Assembly: GCF_000379625.1 (NCBI RefSeq) | Contig: NZ_KB903217.1 | Location: 513,816 to 577,815, forward strand | DNA from: Actinomycetospora chiangmaiensis DSM 45062 | GTDB lineage: Bacteria; Actinomycetota; Actinomycetes; Mycobacteriales; Pseudonocardiaceae | Length of the DNA stretch: 64,000 nt | Direction: 5' to 3' | Shown here: positions 1-10,908 of the stretch, piece by piece | Layout of the letters: each line of letters begins with the position of its first letter | Numbering within the stretch: the first letter of the stretch is position 1 | Notes under the pieces: generated by a model | Seen by the model: only the letters and a program-made list of their open reading frames with translations | Told to the model about the DNA's origin: nothing | Database searches by the model: none | Program-made: the position numbers and the translations under genes

Positions 1-105
1 GCCCTGACCACCGCGGTCCGGGAGGTGGCCGCCACCGCGATGCGCGAGTGGCGGGCCCGGGTCGCGGCCGTCCGGACCGACGACGAGGAGGTGAGGCCGG
101 CGTAG
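1..105 (+). CDS. 3' end of an unidentified gene
   Basis: The first 34 codons read open in frame 1 and stop at TAG 103-105, so this is the C-terminal tail of a gene that begins left of the window. The tail is helical, rich in Arg, Ala and Glu, and ends in an acidic stretch followed by RPA. It is too short to assign to a family. It lies 73 bp upstream of prmA on the same strand, so a regulatory gene of the monooxygenase operon is conceivable, but nothing in the residues shows that. Confidence 0.5.
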   Translation, partial: ALTTAVREVAATAMREWRARVAAVRTDDEEVRPA

Positions 106-112
106 CTCACCC

Positions 113-129
113 GGACCGCACCGCGGTCC
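113..129. promoter_or_regulatory. dyad in the prmA leader
   Basis: A perfect 7-bp inverted repeat, GGACCGC-ACC-GCGGTCC, lies between the upstream stop codon and prmA, 50 bp before the start codon. It is either an operator for the propane operon or a short terminator-like hairpin for the upstream gene. No T-run follows it, which slightly favours a protein-binding site. The core ACCGCGGTCC also occurs at 10-19 inside the upstream coding sequence. Confidence 0.3.
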
Positions 130-178
130 ACCCGCACGACCCAGACGAAGAACATCAGCCCTTTCCGAGGAGGAAAGC

Positions 179-1831
179 ATGAGCCGTCAGAGCTTGGCGA
201 AGGCTCACCAGAAAATCCAGGAACTCTCCTGGGAGCCGCAGTACCACGAGCCGTACATGAAATACGGCACGGACTACACCTTCCGCAAGGCCGCCAAGAA
301 GGACCCGCTGAAGCAGGTCCTCCGGTCCTACTTCCCCATGCAGGAGGAGAAGGACAACCGCGTCTACGGCGCGTCCGACGGCGCGATCCGCGGCAACATG
401 TTCCGCCAGGTGCAGGAGCGCTGGCTGGAGTGGCAGAAGCTCTTCCTGTCGATCATCCCGTTGCCCGAGATCTCGGCGGCGCGGTCGATGCCGATGCTGT
501 TCCAGGCGGTTCCGAACCCGGAGCTGCACAACGGCCAGGCGATCCAGATGATCGACGAGGTCAGGCACTCGACGATCCAGCAGAACCTCAAGCGCCTGTA
601 CATGAACAACTACATCGACCCGGCGGGGTTCAACAACACCCTCCGGAACTTCCACTCGGACTACTGCGGCACGATCGGGCGGCAGTTCGCCGAGGGCTTC
701 ATCACCGGTGACGCGATCACCGCGGCCAGCATCTACCTGACGATCGTCGCCGAGACGGCCTTCACGAACACCCTGTTCGTGGCCATGCCCGGTGAGGCGG
801 CCGCCAACGGTGACTACCTGCTGCCGACGGTGTTCCACTCGGTCCAGTCCGACGAGTCGCGCCACATCTCGAACGGCTACGCCACGCTGCTCATGGCGCT
901 GTCGGACGAGGACAACCGCCAGCTCCTCGAGCGCGACCTGCGGTACGCGTGGTGGAACAACCACCGCGTCGTCGACGCCGCCATCGGCACGTTCATCGAG
1001 TACGGCACCAAGGACCGCCGCAAGGACCGCGAGTCCTACGCGGAGATGTGGCGTCGCTGGATCTACGACGACTACTACCGGGCCTACCTGCTGCCGCTCG
1101 AGAAGTACGGCCTGGTGATCCCCCACGACCTCATCGAGGAGTCGTGGAACCAGATCTGGAACAAGGGCTACGTCCACGAGGTCGCGCAGTTCTTCGCCAC
1201 CGGTTGGGTCGCCAACTACTGGCGCATCGACGGCATGACCGACGAGGACTTCGAGTGGTTCGAGTACAAGTACCCGGGCTGGTACGACCGGTACGGCAAG
1301 TGGTGGGAGAACTACAACCGGCTCTCGCGGCCGAACGGCCACCACGCGATCGTCGCCGAGGACGTCGACTACGTGTACCCGCACCGCTGCTGGACCTGCA
1401 TGGTCCCCTGCCTGGTGCGTGAGGACATGGTCGTCGACAAGGTGGACGGCCAGTGGCGCACCTACTGCCACGAGGCCTGCCGCTGGACCGACGCCGTCGC
1501 GTTCCGGCCCACCTACGAGGGTCGCGACACGCCCAACATGGGCAAGCTCGTCGGCCACCGCGAGTGGGAGACGCTGTACCACGGCTGGAACTGGGCCGAC
1601 GTCATCCAGGACATGGGCTTCGTGCGCGACGACGGCAAGACGCTCACGGCGCAGCCGCACCTGGACCTCGACCCGAAGAAGATGTGGACGCTCGACCACA
1701 TGCGGCGCATGCCGCACGTGGCCAGCCCGAACGTCATCCTCAACGAGATGAGCGACTCGGAGCGCGAGGCGTTCGTGGCGGACTACAACGCTCAGGGCCC
1801 GGCCGGCCGTCCGGCCAACGCCACGTCCTGA
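179..1831 (+). CDS. prmA: propane-type di-iron monooxygenase, hydroxylase large (alpha) subunit
   Basis: Catalytic subunit of a soluble di-iron monooxygenase (PrmA/MimA/ThmA group, usual length about 540-550 aa; here 550). The two half-sites are visible: Glu97, Glu127-x-x-His130 (DEVRH) and Glu192, Glu226-x-x-His229 (DESRH), the expected six carboxylate/histidine ligands. The enzyme inserts one oxygen atom of O2 into an alkane or related substrate in the cytoplasm, with electrons from PrmB. The ATG is preceded by GAGGAGG at a good distance. Gene order large subunit, reductase, small subunit, coupling protein matches prmABCD of Gordonia and mimABCD of mycobacteria. No succinate-semialdehyde dehydrogenase gene follows, unlike tetrahydrofuran clusters, so propane/alkane is the more likely substrate; that part is inference. 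Confidence 0.96.
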   Translation: MSRQSLAKAHQKIQELSWEPQYHEPYMKYGTDYTFRKAAKKDPLKQVLRSYFPMQEEKDNRVYGASDGAIRGNMFRQVQERWLEWQKLFLSIIPLPEISAARSMPMLFQAVPNPELHNGQAIQMIDEVRHSTIQQNLKRLYMNNYIDPAGFNNTLRNFHSDYCGTIGRQFAEGFITGDAITAASIYLTIVAETAFTNTLFVAMPGEAAANGDYLLPTVFHSVQSDESRHISNGYATLLMALSDEDNRQLLERDLRYAWWNNHRVVDAAIGTFIEYGTKDRRKDRESYAEMWRRWIYDDYYRAYLLPLEKYGLVIPHDLIEESWNQIWNKGYVHEVAQFFATGWVANYWRIDGMTDEDFEWFEYKYPGWYDRYGKWWENYNRLSRPNGHHAIVAEDVDYVYPHRCWTCMVPCLVREDMVVDKVDGQWRTYCHEACRWTDAVAFRPTYEGRDTPNMGKLVGHREWETLYHGWNWADVIQDMGFVRDDGKTLTAQPHLDLDPKKMWTLDHMRRMPHVASPNVILNEMSDSEREAFVADYNAQGPAGRPANATS

Positions 1832-1843
1832 TCCGTTGTCCTA

Positions 1844-1900
1844 GTCCGTCGACGGACGAGCAGTAACCCGCGGGGGGCCGGTGATCCCGGTCCCCTGCGG
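1844..1900 (+). other. structured spacer between prmA and prmB
   Basis: The 196-bp gap after prmA contains a perfect 14-bp palindrome (GTCCGTC/GACGGAC, 1844-1857). A G+C-rich stem follows at 1868-1900 (GGGGCCGG pairing with CCGGTCCCC around TGATC, extended by CCGC/GCGG). There is no T-run. Such structures could partly terminate transcription or stabilise the 3' end of prmA mRNA, giving more hydroxylase than reductase. Functional role is inference. Confidence 0.4.
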
Positions 1901-2027
1901 CGTCCTCCGGGCAGGTGCGTCGATCCCGCCGCGGACCTCCCGCTTCTCCTCCCGCAGTTCCGGTCCCGGCCGTGCTCCGTCCCCGACCGGGTGGAGCCGC
2001 CAACCCCTCTCTCCAGGAGTTCATCCG

Positions 2028-3074
2028 ATGGGTGACAAGCACCTCGTCCGGTTCGAACCGGTGGGCATCGAGATCGAGGTCGACGAGGACCAGACGATCC
2101 TGCGCGCCGCGTTCGAGCAGGGTGTCCAGCTCATGCACGGGTGCAAGGAAGGGCAGTGCGCCGCGTGCAAGTCCTTCGTCCTCGAGGGCGACATGGACGA
2201 GATCGAACTCGATCGGTACTCGACCTTCGCCCTGCCCGACATGGAGCGCGAGGAGGGGCAGACGCTCCTCTGCCGCGCCCACGCCTACGACGACCTCGTC
2301 ATCGAACTCCTCAACTACGACGAGGAGGTGCTGCGCTCCGGGCTCCCGGTGCGTCGCGGCACGGTCGAGGTCATCTCCAACGAGCCCGTCACCCACGACA
2401 TGCGCCACCTGGTCGTCCAGCAGGTGGCCGGGGAGGACATCAAGTTCTTCCCCGGTCAGTACATGGACTTCATCCTGCCGGACTCCGGTGAGAGCCGGTC
2501 GTTCTCGATGGCGAACACCCCGAACCGGGAGGGGCGGTTCGAGTTCGTCATCAAGATCTACCCGGACGGCCTGTTCTCGCAGTTCCTGTCGAACGAGGTG
2601 CAGGCGGGGGACAAGCTGGAGGTCGAGGCGCCGTTCGGCACCTGCACCCTCCGCGAGAACCGCACCTCGGACATCATCTTCGTCGGAGGCGGGGCCGGCA
2701 TGGCGCCCCTGCTCGGTCTGCTCCGCGCGCTCGCGGAGAAGGAGACCGGCCGGAAGGCGACGCTCTACTACGGCGCGCGCACGAAGGACGACCTCTGCTT
2801 CGAGGACGAACTGCGCGAGCTCGAGACCACACTCCCGGGCTTCCGGTACATCCCCGTCCTCTCCGATCACGAGGGCGAGGGCTGGGACGGCCTGACGGGA
2901 CTCGTGACCGAGGCCGTCCGGACGCAGGAATCCGATCTGAAGGGGAGGGATGCCTATGTGTGCGGGCCGCCGCCGATGGTGGACGCGGCGATCGCACTGC
3001 TGAACCAACGCGGGGTCGACGAACGCAACATCTTCTTTGACAAGTTCACCACGACCGGAGAGCCGGAGGAGTAG
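2028..3074 (+). CDS. prmB: propane monooxygenase reductase (2Fe-2S/FAD)
   Basis: 348-aa NAD(P)H:acceptor reductase that feeds electrons to the PrmA/PrmC hydroxylase. A plant-type 2Fe-2S domain comes first, with Cys39, Cys44, Cys47 and Cys82 (C-x4-C-x2-C-x34-C). The FAD domain has R157-S-F-S160, and the NAD domain has the GGGAGMAP stretch near 220-227 and CGPPPM at 312-317. The chosen ATG follows CAGGAG by about 9 bp. An in-frame extension to 1881 exists but its composition is unlike coding sequence. The stop lies 8 bp before prmC. Confidence 0.95.
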   Translation: MGDKHLVRFEPVGIEIEVDEDQTILRAAFEQGVQLMHGCKEGQCAACKSFVLEGDMDEIELDRYSTFALPDMEREEGQTLLCRAHAYDDLVIELLNYDEEVLRSGLPVRRGTVEVISNEPVTHDMRHLVVQQVAGEDIKFFPGQYMDFILPDSGESRSFSMANTPNREGRFEFVIKIYPDGLFSQFLSNEVQAGDKLEVEAPFGTCTLRENRTSDIIFVGGGAGMAPLLGLLRALAEKETGRKATLYYGARTKDDLCFEDELRELETTLPGFRYIPVLSDHEGEGWDGLTGLVTEAVRTQESDLKGRDAYVCGPPPMVDAAIALLNQRGVDERNIFFDKFTTTGEPEE

Positions 3075-3082
3075 GGCGACAC

Positions 3083-4266
3083 ATGACCACCACCGAGAAC
3101 AGCGCGAGAAGCGTTCCGAAGCCGACATTCACCGATGCGGAGGCCGGGGCGAAAGAGTTCCCCGACTCCGGACCCTCGGCGCGGCGCTACAACTACTACA
3201 AGCCCGCGAAGCGCAAGCAGACCCACTACGAGGACGTCACCGTCGAGGTCCAGCCCGACCCGCGGCACTACCTCACGCAGGGCTGGATCTACGGCTTCGC
3301 CGACGGCTCGCGCGGCTACCCGCTGAACTGGACCAAGCTCAAGGCCTGGGGCGTCGACGAGCCCGAGCCCGAGCGCGGCCCCGGGTCCGGCGGCAAGCCG
3401 GTGCAGGACTGGCCCGCCCACGGCTGGCACGACTTCCGGGATCCCAACGAAGAGTGGGAACTCACGATGTATCGCTACAACGCGAACGTCGAGCGCCAGA
3501 TCGGTCAGAACGTCGAGAACGCCCGCAACGCGAAGGCGTTCGACCAGTGGACCCAGAACTGGGTGCGCTTCGTCGAGCGGCACGTCGGCGCCTGGATGCA
3601 CATCGAGCACATCTTCGGGCTCTACGTCTTCGCCGCGTGCAACCGCTCCGGCCCCACGAACATGCACAACACCGCGATGGCGGTGAACAGCGAGCACAAG
3701 ATCCGTTTCGCGCAGGACCTCGCGCTCTACAACCTCACCCTCACCGAGGAGGTCGAGGGCTTCGACGGCGCCGCGCACCTCGACGCGTGGAACAACGACG
3801 CCGAGTGGCAGGGCGTGCGCAAGGTCGCCGAGGCGCTCACCGCGGTCGACGACGACTGGGGCGAGATGATCTTCGGCACGAACATCGTGTTCGAGCCGCT
3901 GCTCGGTGAGCTCTTCCGCTCGAACCTCGTGCAGCAGGCGGCCCCCGGCAACGGCGACTACGTCACCCCGACCGTCATGGGCGCCGGCGAGTACGACTTC
4001 GCGCAGCGCGACCTCCGCTGGACCCAGGCCTGCATGGGCCTGCTCACCCAGGACCGGGAGTTCGCCGACCACAACAAGCAGCTGATGCAGGGCTGGCTCT
4101 CGCACTGGGTGCCGCAGTGCCTCGAGGCCGCCCGCCAGCTCCAGCCGCTGTGGTCGCAGCCCGACGCCAAGCCGCCGCGGTTCGAGGACTCCCTCGACCG
4201 TGCCAAGAACCGTTTCGCCGGGATTCTCGCGGACCTCGGCCTCGACGCACCGAAGGAGCTCTCCCA

Positions 4267-4270
<4 letters not shown>
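3083..4270 (+). CDS. prmC: propane monooxygenase, hydroxylase small (beta) subunit
   Basis: 395-aa beta subunit of the di-iron hydroxylase, structurally related to the alpha subunit but without the iron ligands. The family look is clear: an N-terminal Tyr-rich segment (RRYNYYKPAKRKQTHYEDV, about residues 34-52), then long helices with WMHIEHIFGLYVF and the NGDYVTPTV stretch. It pairs with PrmA in the hydroxylase dimer. The ATG is 8 bp after the prmB stop with GGAGGA overlapping the end of prmB, so translation is probably coupled. The 3' end overlaps prmD by 4 bp. Confidence 0.94.
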
Positions 4271-6481
<2,211 letters not shown>

Positions 6482-6517
6482 GCGGAACAGGAACCCCGAC
6501 GTCGAAGGAGCAGCACC

Positions 6518-7546
6518 GTGAAGGCCGTCCGCGTCCACCAGTACCAGCAGGACCCGTCGATCGACGACATCGCCGAGCCCAAGCTCCAGGGCCCGCTCGA
6601 CGTCATCGTCAAGATCGGCGGGGCCGGTGTCTGCCGCACCGACCTGCACATCGTCAACGGGGACTGGGAGGCGATCCAGAACCCCGACCTGCCCTACGTC
6701 ATCGGCCACGAGAACGCCGGGTGGGTGCACGAGATCGGGGACGCGGTCACCAACGTCAAGGTCGGTGACACGGTGATCCTGCACCCGCAGCCGTCCTGCG
6801 GGCTGTGCCTCGCCTGCCGGGCGGGGCGGGACATGCAGTGCACCGGCGACGCGTTCTTCCCGGGCCTGTCGAACAACGACGGCGGCATGGCCGAGTACCT
6901 GCGCACCACCGCGCGGGCCTGCGTGAAGCTCAACCCGGACACGAACCCGGCCGACGTGGCCGCGCTGGCCGACGCCGGCATCACGGCCTACCACGCGGTG
7001 CGCAAGTCGGTGCCCTACCTGTTCCCCGGGACGACGGCGGTGGTCCAGGGGGTCGGCGGGCTCGGCCACATCGCGGTGCAGGCGCTCTCCGCCCTGACCG
7101 CCACGAAGATCATCGCGGTGGACCGGAACCCGGCCGCGCTGGAGCTGGCCAAGCAGATCGGCGCCGAGGAGACGGTCGTCGCCGACGGCAATCAGGTGCA
7201 GGCCGTGCAGGACCTCACCGGCGGCGGCGCCACCGTCGTCTTCGACTTCGTCGCCGAGCAGGGCGCCGAGCAGGACGCCTGGGCCATGACCGGCCCCGCC
7301 GGCTACTGCTTCGTCCTCGGCTACGGCGGCCAGTTCACCGCCCCCACCCTGGATTTCGTGGCGGGCGAGAAGAACGTCATCGGCAACATCGTCGGGACCT
7401 ACAACGACCTCGCGGAACTGATGGTCCTCGCCCAGGCGGGGAAGGTCACGCTGCACACCGTGCAGTACCGCCTCGACCAGGCCCTCGACGCCCTGCACGA
7501 CCTCGACGCCGGCAAGGTCCGCGGCCGCGCCATTCTCGTGCCCTAG
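6518..7546 (+). CDS. zinc-dependent alcohol dehydrogenase (propanol oxidation)
   Basis: 342-aa medium-chain dehydrogenase. The catalytic zinc site is visible (Cys39, G63-H-E65) and so are the structural-zinc cysteines 94, 97, 100 and 108. The Rossmann motif GVGGLG is at 178-183, with Asp202 at the end of beta2 favouring NAD over NADP. It probably oxidises the alcohol made by PrmABCD, for example 2-propanol to acetone. GTG start with AAGGAG 7 bp upstream. It lies 36 bp after the chaperonin gene and 48 bp before the amidohydrolase, in one operon. Confidence 0.9.
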   Translation: MKAVRVHQYQQDPSIDDIAEPKLQGPLDVIVKIGGAGVCRTDLHIVNGDWEAIQNPDLPYVIGHENAGWVHEIGDAVTNVKVGDTVILHPQPSCGLCLACRAGRDMQCTGDAFFPGLSNNDGGMAEYLRTTARACVKLNPDTNPADVAALADAGITAYHAVRKSVPYLFPGTTAVVQGVGGLGHIAVQALSALTATKIIAVDRNPAALELAKQIGAEETVVADGNQVQAVQDLTGGGATVVFDFVAEQGAEQDAWAMTGPAGYCFVLGYGGQFTAPTLDFVAGEKNVIGNIVGTYNDLAELMVLAQAGKVTLHTVQYRLDQALDALHDLDAGKVRGRAILVP

Positions 7547-7594
7547 AGAGAACGACCGCACGAATCAACCACCACAACAGCTGCGGAGGAATCC

Positions 7595-8644
7595 ATGTAC
7601 GAGAAGGACGGGGAGAAGTACTTCGTCGTCGACTCCCACATGCACTACTGGGACGCGTCCCCGGAGAACTGGGTCGAGGGCGCCGAGCAGTACGCCAAGG
7701 GCTGGATCGAGTGCTTCCACGCCTACCAGGGGCTCGGCCCGGCCGAGACGCACCAGCCGATCGAGGAGTTCCAGAAGGTCTCCGAGGAACAGCTGATGCG
7801 CGAGGAGTTCGAGGAGGGCCACGTCGACGTCGCGATCTTCCAGTCGACGTACCTGCGCGAGTGGTACAAGAACGGCTTCAACACCACCGAGCGCAACGGC
7901 TCGCTCTTCGAGAAGTACCCGGACAAGTTCCGCGTGAACACCCGCTTCGACCCGCGTGACGGCGACGCCGGGATGCGCGAGTTCGAGGAGAACACGAAGC
8001 GCTTCGGTGCGATCGGCGCGAAGCTCTACACCGCGGAGTGGAACGGTGACTCGCGCGGCTTCAAGCTGACCGACCCGGAGTGCTACCGCTTCCTCGAGCG
8101 GGCCCAGGAACTCGGCATCAAGAACATCCACGTCCACAAGGGCCCGACGATCTGGCCGCTGGACAAGGACGCCTTCGACGTCTCGGACGTCGACCACGCG
8201 GCGACGGACTTCCAGGGTCTGAACTTCGTCGTCGAGCACGTGGGCCTGCCGCGTATCGAGGACTTCTGCTTCATGGCGACGCAGGAGCCCAACGTCTACG
8301 CCGGCCTCTCGGTGGTCATCGGCGGCCTCATGCACGCCCGCCCGCGCTTCTTCGCCAAGGTCATGGGCGAGCTGCTGTTCTGGGTCGGCGAGGACAAGAT
8401 GACCTTCGGCTCGGACTACAACATCTGGACGCCGAAGTGGCAGGTCGAGGGCTTCGTCGACTGGACGTTCCCCGACTCCGACGACTTCGCGGACTACCCG
8501 CGGCTCGGCACCGACGGCAAGAAGAAGATCCTCGGCCTCAACGCCGCCAAGCTCTACGGCATCGAGGTGCCCGAGGAGTGCCGCCTGCCCGCCCCCGGTG
8601 AGGGCGCTCAGCTCGTCGAGGATCGCGAGGTGGCCCAGGCATGA
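7595..8644 (+). CDS. amidohydrolase-family metal-dependent hydrolase
   Basis: 349-aa amidohydrolase-2 (TIM-barrel) protein. Metal ligands are suggested by DSHMHYWD (residues 13-20), the HVHKG and EHVG strands and FGSDYN near residue 270. Homologues sit next to many prm/mim monooxygenase clusters, but the substrate is unknown; hydrolysis or decarboxylation of a later intermediate is possible. ATG with GGAGGA upstream. Its TGA overlaps the next ATG (ATGA at 8641), so translation of the following gene is coupled. Confidence 0.88.
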   Translation: MYEKDGEKYFVVDSHMHYWDASPENWVEGAEQYAKGWIECFHAYQGLGPAETHQPIEEFQKVSEEQLMREEFEEGHVDVAIFQSTYLREWYKNGFNTTERNGSLFEKYPDKFRVNTRFDPRDGDAGMREFEENTKRFGAIGAKLYTAEWNGDSRGFKLTDPECYRFLERAQELGIKNIHVHKGPTIWPLDKDAFDVSDVDHAATDFQGLNFVVEHVGLPRIEDFCFMATQEPNVYAGLSVVIGGLMHARPRFFAKVMGELLFWVGEDKMTFGSDYNIWTPKWQVEGFVDWTFPDSDDFADYPRLGTDGKKKILGLNAAKLYGIEVPEECRLPAPGEGAQLVEDREVAQA

Positions 8645-9366
8645 GCCTCTCCTTCCTCACCCGCCCGACGGCCGAGGAGGTCGTCGGGCGGGTGTGGGAG
8701 GCGTTGCGCACCGTGCGCGACCCGGAACTCGACACCGACGTCGTCTCGCTGGACTTCGTGGCCTCCGTCGAGGTCACCGACGCCGATCCCGGCCCGGTCG
8801 CGCACGTCACGCTGCGCCTGCCCACCTACTTCTGCGCCCCGAACTTCGCGTTCCTCATGGTCGCCGACGCCTGGGACGCGGTGTCCACCGTCGACGGACT
8901 GGCCGACGTCGAGGTCGTCCTCATCGACCACTTCGCCTCCGACGCCATCAACGCCGGTGTCGCCGCGCGGGCGGGCTTCGTGCACTCCATGGCCGGCACC
9001 GAGGTCGGCGAGGCCGTGGCCGAGCTGCACGAACTGCGCCGCACGTTCACCGAGCGGGCCCTCATGGCCGGTACCGACCTCGTCGTCCGCCCGCTGATGC
9101 GCGACGGTGCGACCCCCGAGCAGGTCGCCGCGATGACGCTCGGCGAGGCCCCGCCCTCGGCGGACCTCGAGCGGCTCCGCGCCCGTCGTCGGGAACTGGG
9201 GATCCCCGCCGGGGACACCGACCCGCTGGTCGTCGACCCCTCCGGGGCCACCGTCGGCGTCGAGGCGCTGCCGCTGCACCTGCGCAAGGCGCGCAGCTAC
9301 CAGGTCGGCGTGGACGCCAACACCAGCATCTGCCGCGGCCAGCTCGCGGTGCGCTACGGGCTGTGA
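8641..9366 (+). CDS. DUF59/MIP18-like assembly protein
   Basis: 241 aa. The N-terminal ~90 residues resemble the MIP18/DUF59 fold (helix EEVVGRVWEALRTVRDPELDTDVVSL in two parts, then the beta strand HVTLRLPTYFCAPNF). This family takes part in Fe-S or metal-centre assembly (SufT, PaaD type). The Cys in TYFCAPNF occupies the region of the conserved family cysteine. The rest is a cluster-specific extension. Start overlaps the amidohydrolase stop. Likely role: maturation of the di-iron or 2Fe-2S centres of PrmABCD; this is inference from context. Confidence 0.78.
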   Translation: MSLSFLTRPTAEEVVGRVWEALRTVRDPELDTDVVSLDFVASVEVTDADPGPVAHVTLRLPTYFCAPNFAFLMVADAWDAVSTVDGLADVEVVLIDHFASDAINAGVAARAGFVHSMAGTEVGEAVAELHELRRTFTERALMAGTDLVVRPLMRDGATPEQVAAMTLGEAPPSADLERLRARRRELGIPAGDTDPLVVDPSGATVGVEALPLHLRKARSYQVGVDANTSICRGQLAVRYGL

Positions 9367-9406
9367 CGCCGCTCCTCCACCACCACCGTCAAGGAGGGAT
9401 CGCGTC

Positions 9407-10045
9407 GTGACCGACGTGGCACCACGCACCGTCCGTCGGATCGGGTCGCCGGCGGCCGCCGCTCTCGCCGACCTCGCCTCGATCTTCGACGACCTGCAGA
9501 CCGTGCTGCTCTGCTGCGAGCGCCTCGTGGCCGAGCTGCGGCCGGGCCTGGCCAAGCAGCACGACGAGGTCGTCGTCGAGTCCCTATGGACCACCGCCCT
9601 GATCTCCTACTCCCGCTGCTTCGCGGGTGGGGAGCGGGGGATGGGGCTCACCGAGGACGACGTCGAGGGGCTCGAGCTCAAGGGCGAGAAGCTCGCCTGG
9701 CACCGCATGCTGCGGCGCCTGAAGAAGCACTACGCCGACCCGGCCGCGAACCCCCGCGAGACGTTCACGGTGGGCGTCGCGGTCGCCGACGGCGTCCCCG
9801 CGGGCGTCGCCATCACCTCGGCCCACCAGGATCCGGTCGACGAGCAGACCGTGCGGCAGACCGGGGCGCTGGCGTTCGCGCTGTCGAAGCTCGTGGACGC
9901 CCGGATCGCCCAGCACCAGGCGACCGTCCTCGAGGGCGCGCAGGCGCTGTCGGCGAAGGAGCTGGAGACGCTCGACGAGATCGAGGTGACCGGTGACGGC
10001 GCCCCGCCGCCGCGGCCGGAGGACGACGCGGAGGGACGGTCATGA
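9407..10045 (+). CDS. unrecognised protein of the monooxygenase operon
   Basis: 212 aa, not recognised. The protein is soluble and mainly helical in the first half (SIFDDLQTVLLCCERLVAELR), with a Lys/Arg-rich stretch HRMLRRLKKHY near 105-115 and an acidic, Pro-rich C terminus. It has two adjacent cysteines near residue 36 but no known metal motif. GTG start with AAGGAGGG 8 bp upstream. It lies 40 bp after the DUF59 gene, and its stop overlaps the next ATG. Its place in the operon suggests an accessory or assembly function. Confidence 0.8.
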   Translation: MTDVAPRTVRRIGSPAAAALADLASIFDDLQTVLLCCERLVAELRPGLAKQHDEVVVESLWTTALISYSRCFAGGERGMGLTEDDVEGLELKGEKLAWHRMLRRLKKHYADPAANPRETFTVGVAVADGVPAGVAITSAHQDPVDEQTVRQTGALAFALSKLVDARIAQHQATVLEGAQALSAKELETLDEIEVTGDGAPPPRPEDDAEGRS

Positions 10046-10392
10046 GCGACGCCGGGCAGGGCACGGAGAAGTTCAACCCGTGGTCCGTGGTCCACCTCGT
10101 CTTCGACCACCTCGCGGCGCAGGGCCTGCACCCCGTGCTGGGGGAGGTGGGGGACCCCTCCGAGCCGGCCGCCGAGCTGCTGCGGGCGATGGGGATCACC
10201 CCGGGCGACCCGTCGTGGGCGCGCGGGCAGGACGCGGAGCAGATCCAGGACCAGCTGGCCGAGATCCGTGCCCTGTTCGACCCGGTGCCGGGCGAGCGCA
10301 GCGACGGGGGATCGGCTCCGGGCGGGCGGAGCGACGAGGGGTCGGCTGCGGGCGGGCGGAGCGGCGGGGTGCCGGCGCAGGGGGAGCGCTGA
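10042..10392 (+). CDS. small unrecognised protein with a 30-bp repeat tail
   Basis: 116 aa, not recognised. The first ~80 residues form a compact domain (KFNPWSVVHLVFDHLAAQG at the start, then an Asp/Glu-rich helical part with QIQDQLAEIRALFDP). The last ~33 residues are low complexity, GERSDGGSAP-type units encoded by three 30-bp direct repeats. ATGA overlap with the preceding gene indicates translational coupling. The repeat tail looks like a recent local expansion and probably carries no fold. Confidence 0.72.
   Translation: MSDAGQGTEKFNPWSVVHLVFDHLAAQGLHPVLGEVGDPSEPAAELLRAMGITPGDPSWARGQDAEQIQDQLAEIRALFDPVPGERSDGGSAPGGRSDEGSAAGGRSGGVPAQGER
10291..10380 (+). repeat. three tandem 30-bp units inside a coding region
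   Basis: Units at 10291-10320, 10321-10350 and 10351-10380 share the pattern GGCGRGCGSAGCGRCG followed by GG-TCGGCT-like sequence. They encode ten-residue blocks beginning GERSDGG, GGRSDEG and GGRSGGV. The third copy is diverged. A 19-bp stretch of unit 1 recurs inside hrpA in another reading frame, so this is a DNA-level repeat. Confidence 0.7.
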
Positions 10393-10395
10393 GCC

Positions 10396-10908
10396 GTGGA
10401 GGAGCTCCACCTCGTGACGATGGTGGTCCACCGGGTGACGCGGGAACCGCTCGCCGTCCTCGCCGACGCGGCCGAGGACCGCTGCCTCGTGGTGGCGGTC
10501 CGCCGCCCGCAGGCCGAGATCATGGCGGCCGGCCCGCACCCGGCGCGCGACGACGACTCGCGCCTCACCCAGGACGTGGTCGCCGACGTCGCGGCGGCGC
10601 TCGGCCGCTTCCTGACCGGCGCGGAGATCACCGACCTGGTCGACGAACGCTTCCGCGCCGCACTGCGGCTCGACGACGGGACGACGGTCCCGGTCCGGCC
10701 GAGCGACGCGCTCGCCGTGGCGATCCGTGATGCACTACCGATCACGGTCGCCGACCACGTGATGGCGGAGGCCGGTCAGTCCTGGCGCGAACTGCAGGGC
10801 GACCAACCCCATCCCCAGAGCGTGGAGGTCGACGAGATGCGGGCGTTCCTCGACCAGGTGACCCCCGACGACTTCCGCTCCGACGACGGCGGCGGCGGCG
10901 ACCGGTGA
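10396..10908 (+). CDS. bifunctional nuclease (BFN/DUF151) domain protein
   Basis: 170 aa. Residues ~1-115 match the BFN/DUF151 fold: strand-rich start, the long segment VVADVAAALGRFLTGAEITD, an Arg-rich strand and VRPSDALAVAIRDALPI, the family signature (PSDALALA). Some members have nuclease activity, but the bacterial role is unclear. The C-terminal 50 residues are acidic. GTG start 3 bp after the previous stop with GGGGAG upstream; its TGA overlaps the start of the transporter gene. Presence within a monooxygenase operon is unusual. Confidence 0.8.
   Translation: MEELHLVTMVVHRVTREPLAVLADAAEDRCLVVAVRRPQAEIMAAGPHPARDDDSRLTQDVVADVAAALGRFLTGAEITDLVDERFRAALRLDDGTTVPVRPSDALAVAIRDALPITVADHVMAEAGQSWRELQGDQPHPQSVEVDEMRAFLDQVTPDDFRSDDGGGGDR

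Noticed and set aside
155-1717. 520-codon open frame on the minus strand over prmA
   Set aside because: Antisense shadow caused by high G+C: Val/Arg/Leu-rich, no family, no ribosome site, opposite a certain monooxygenase gene.
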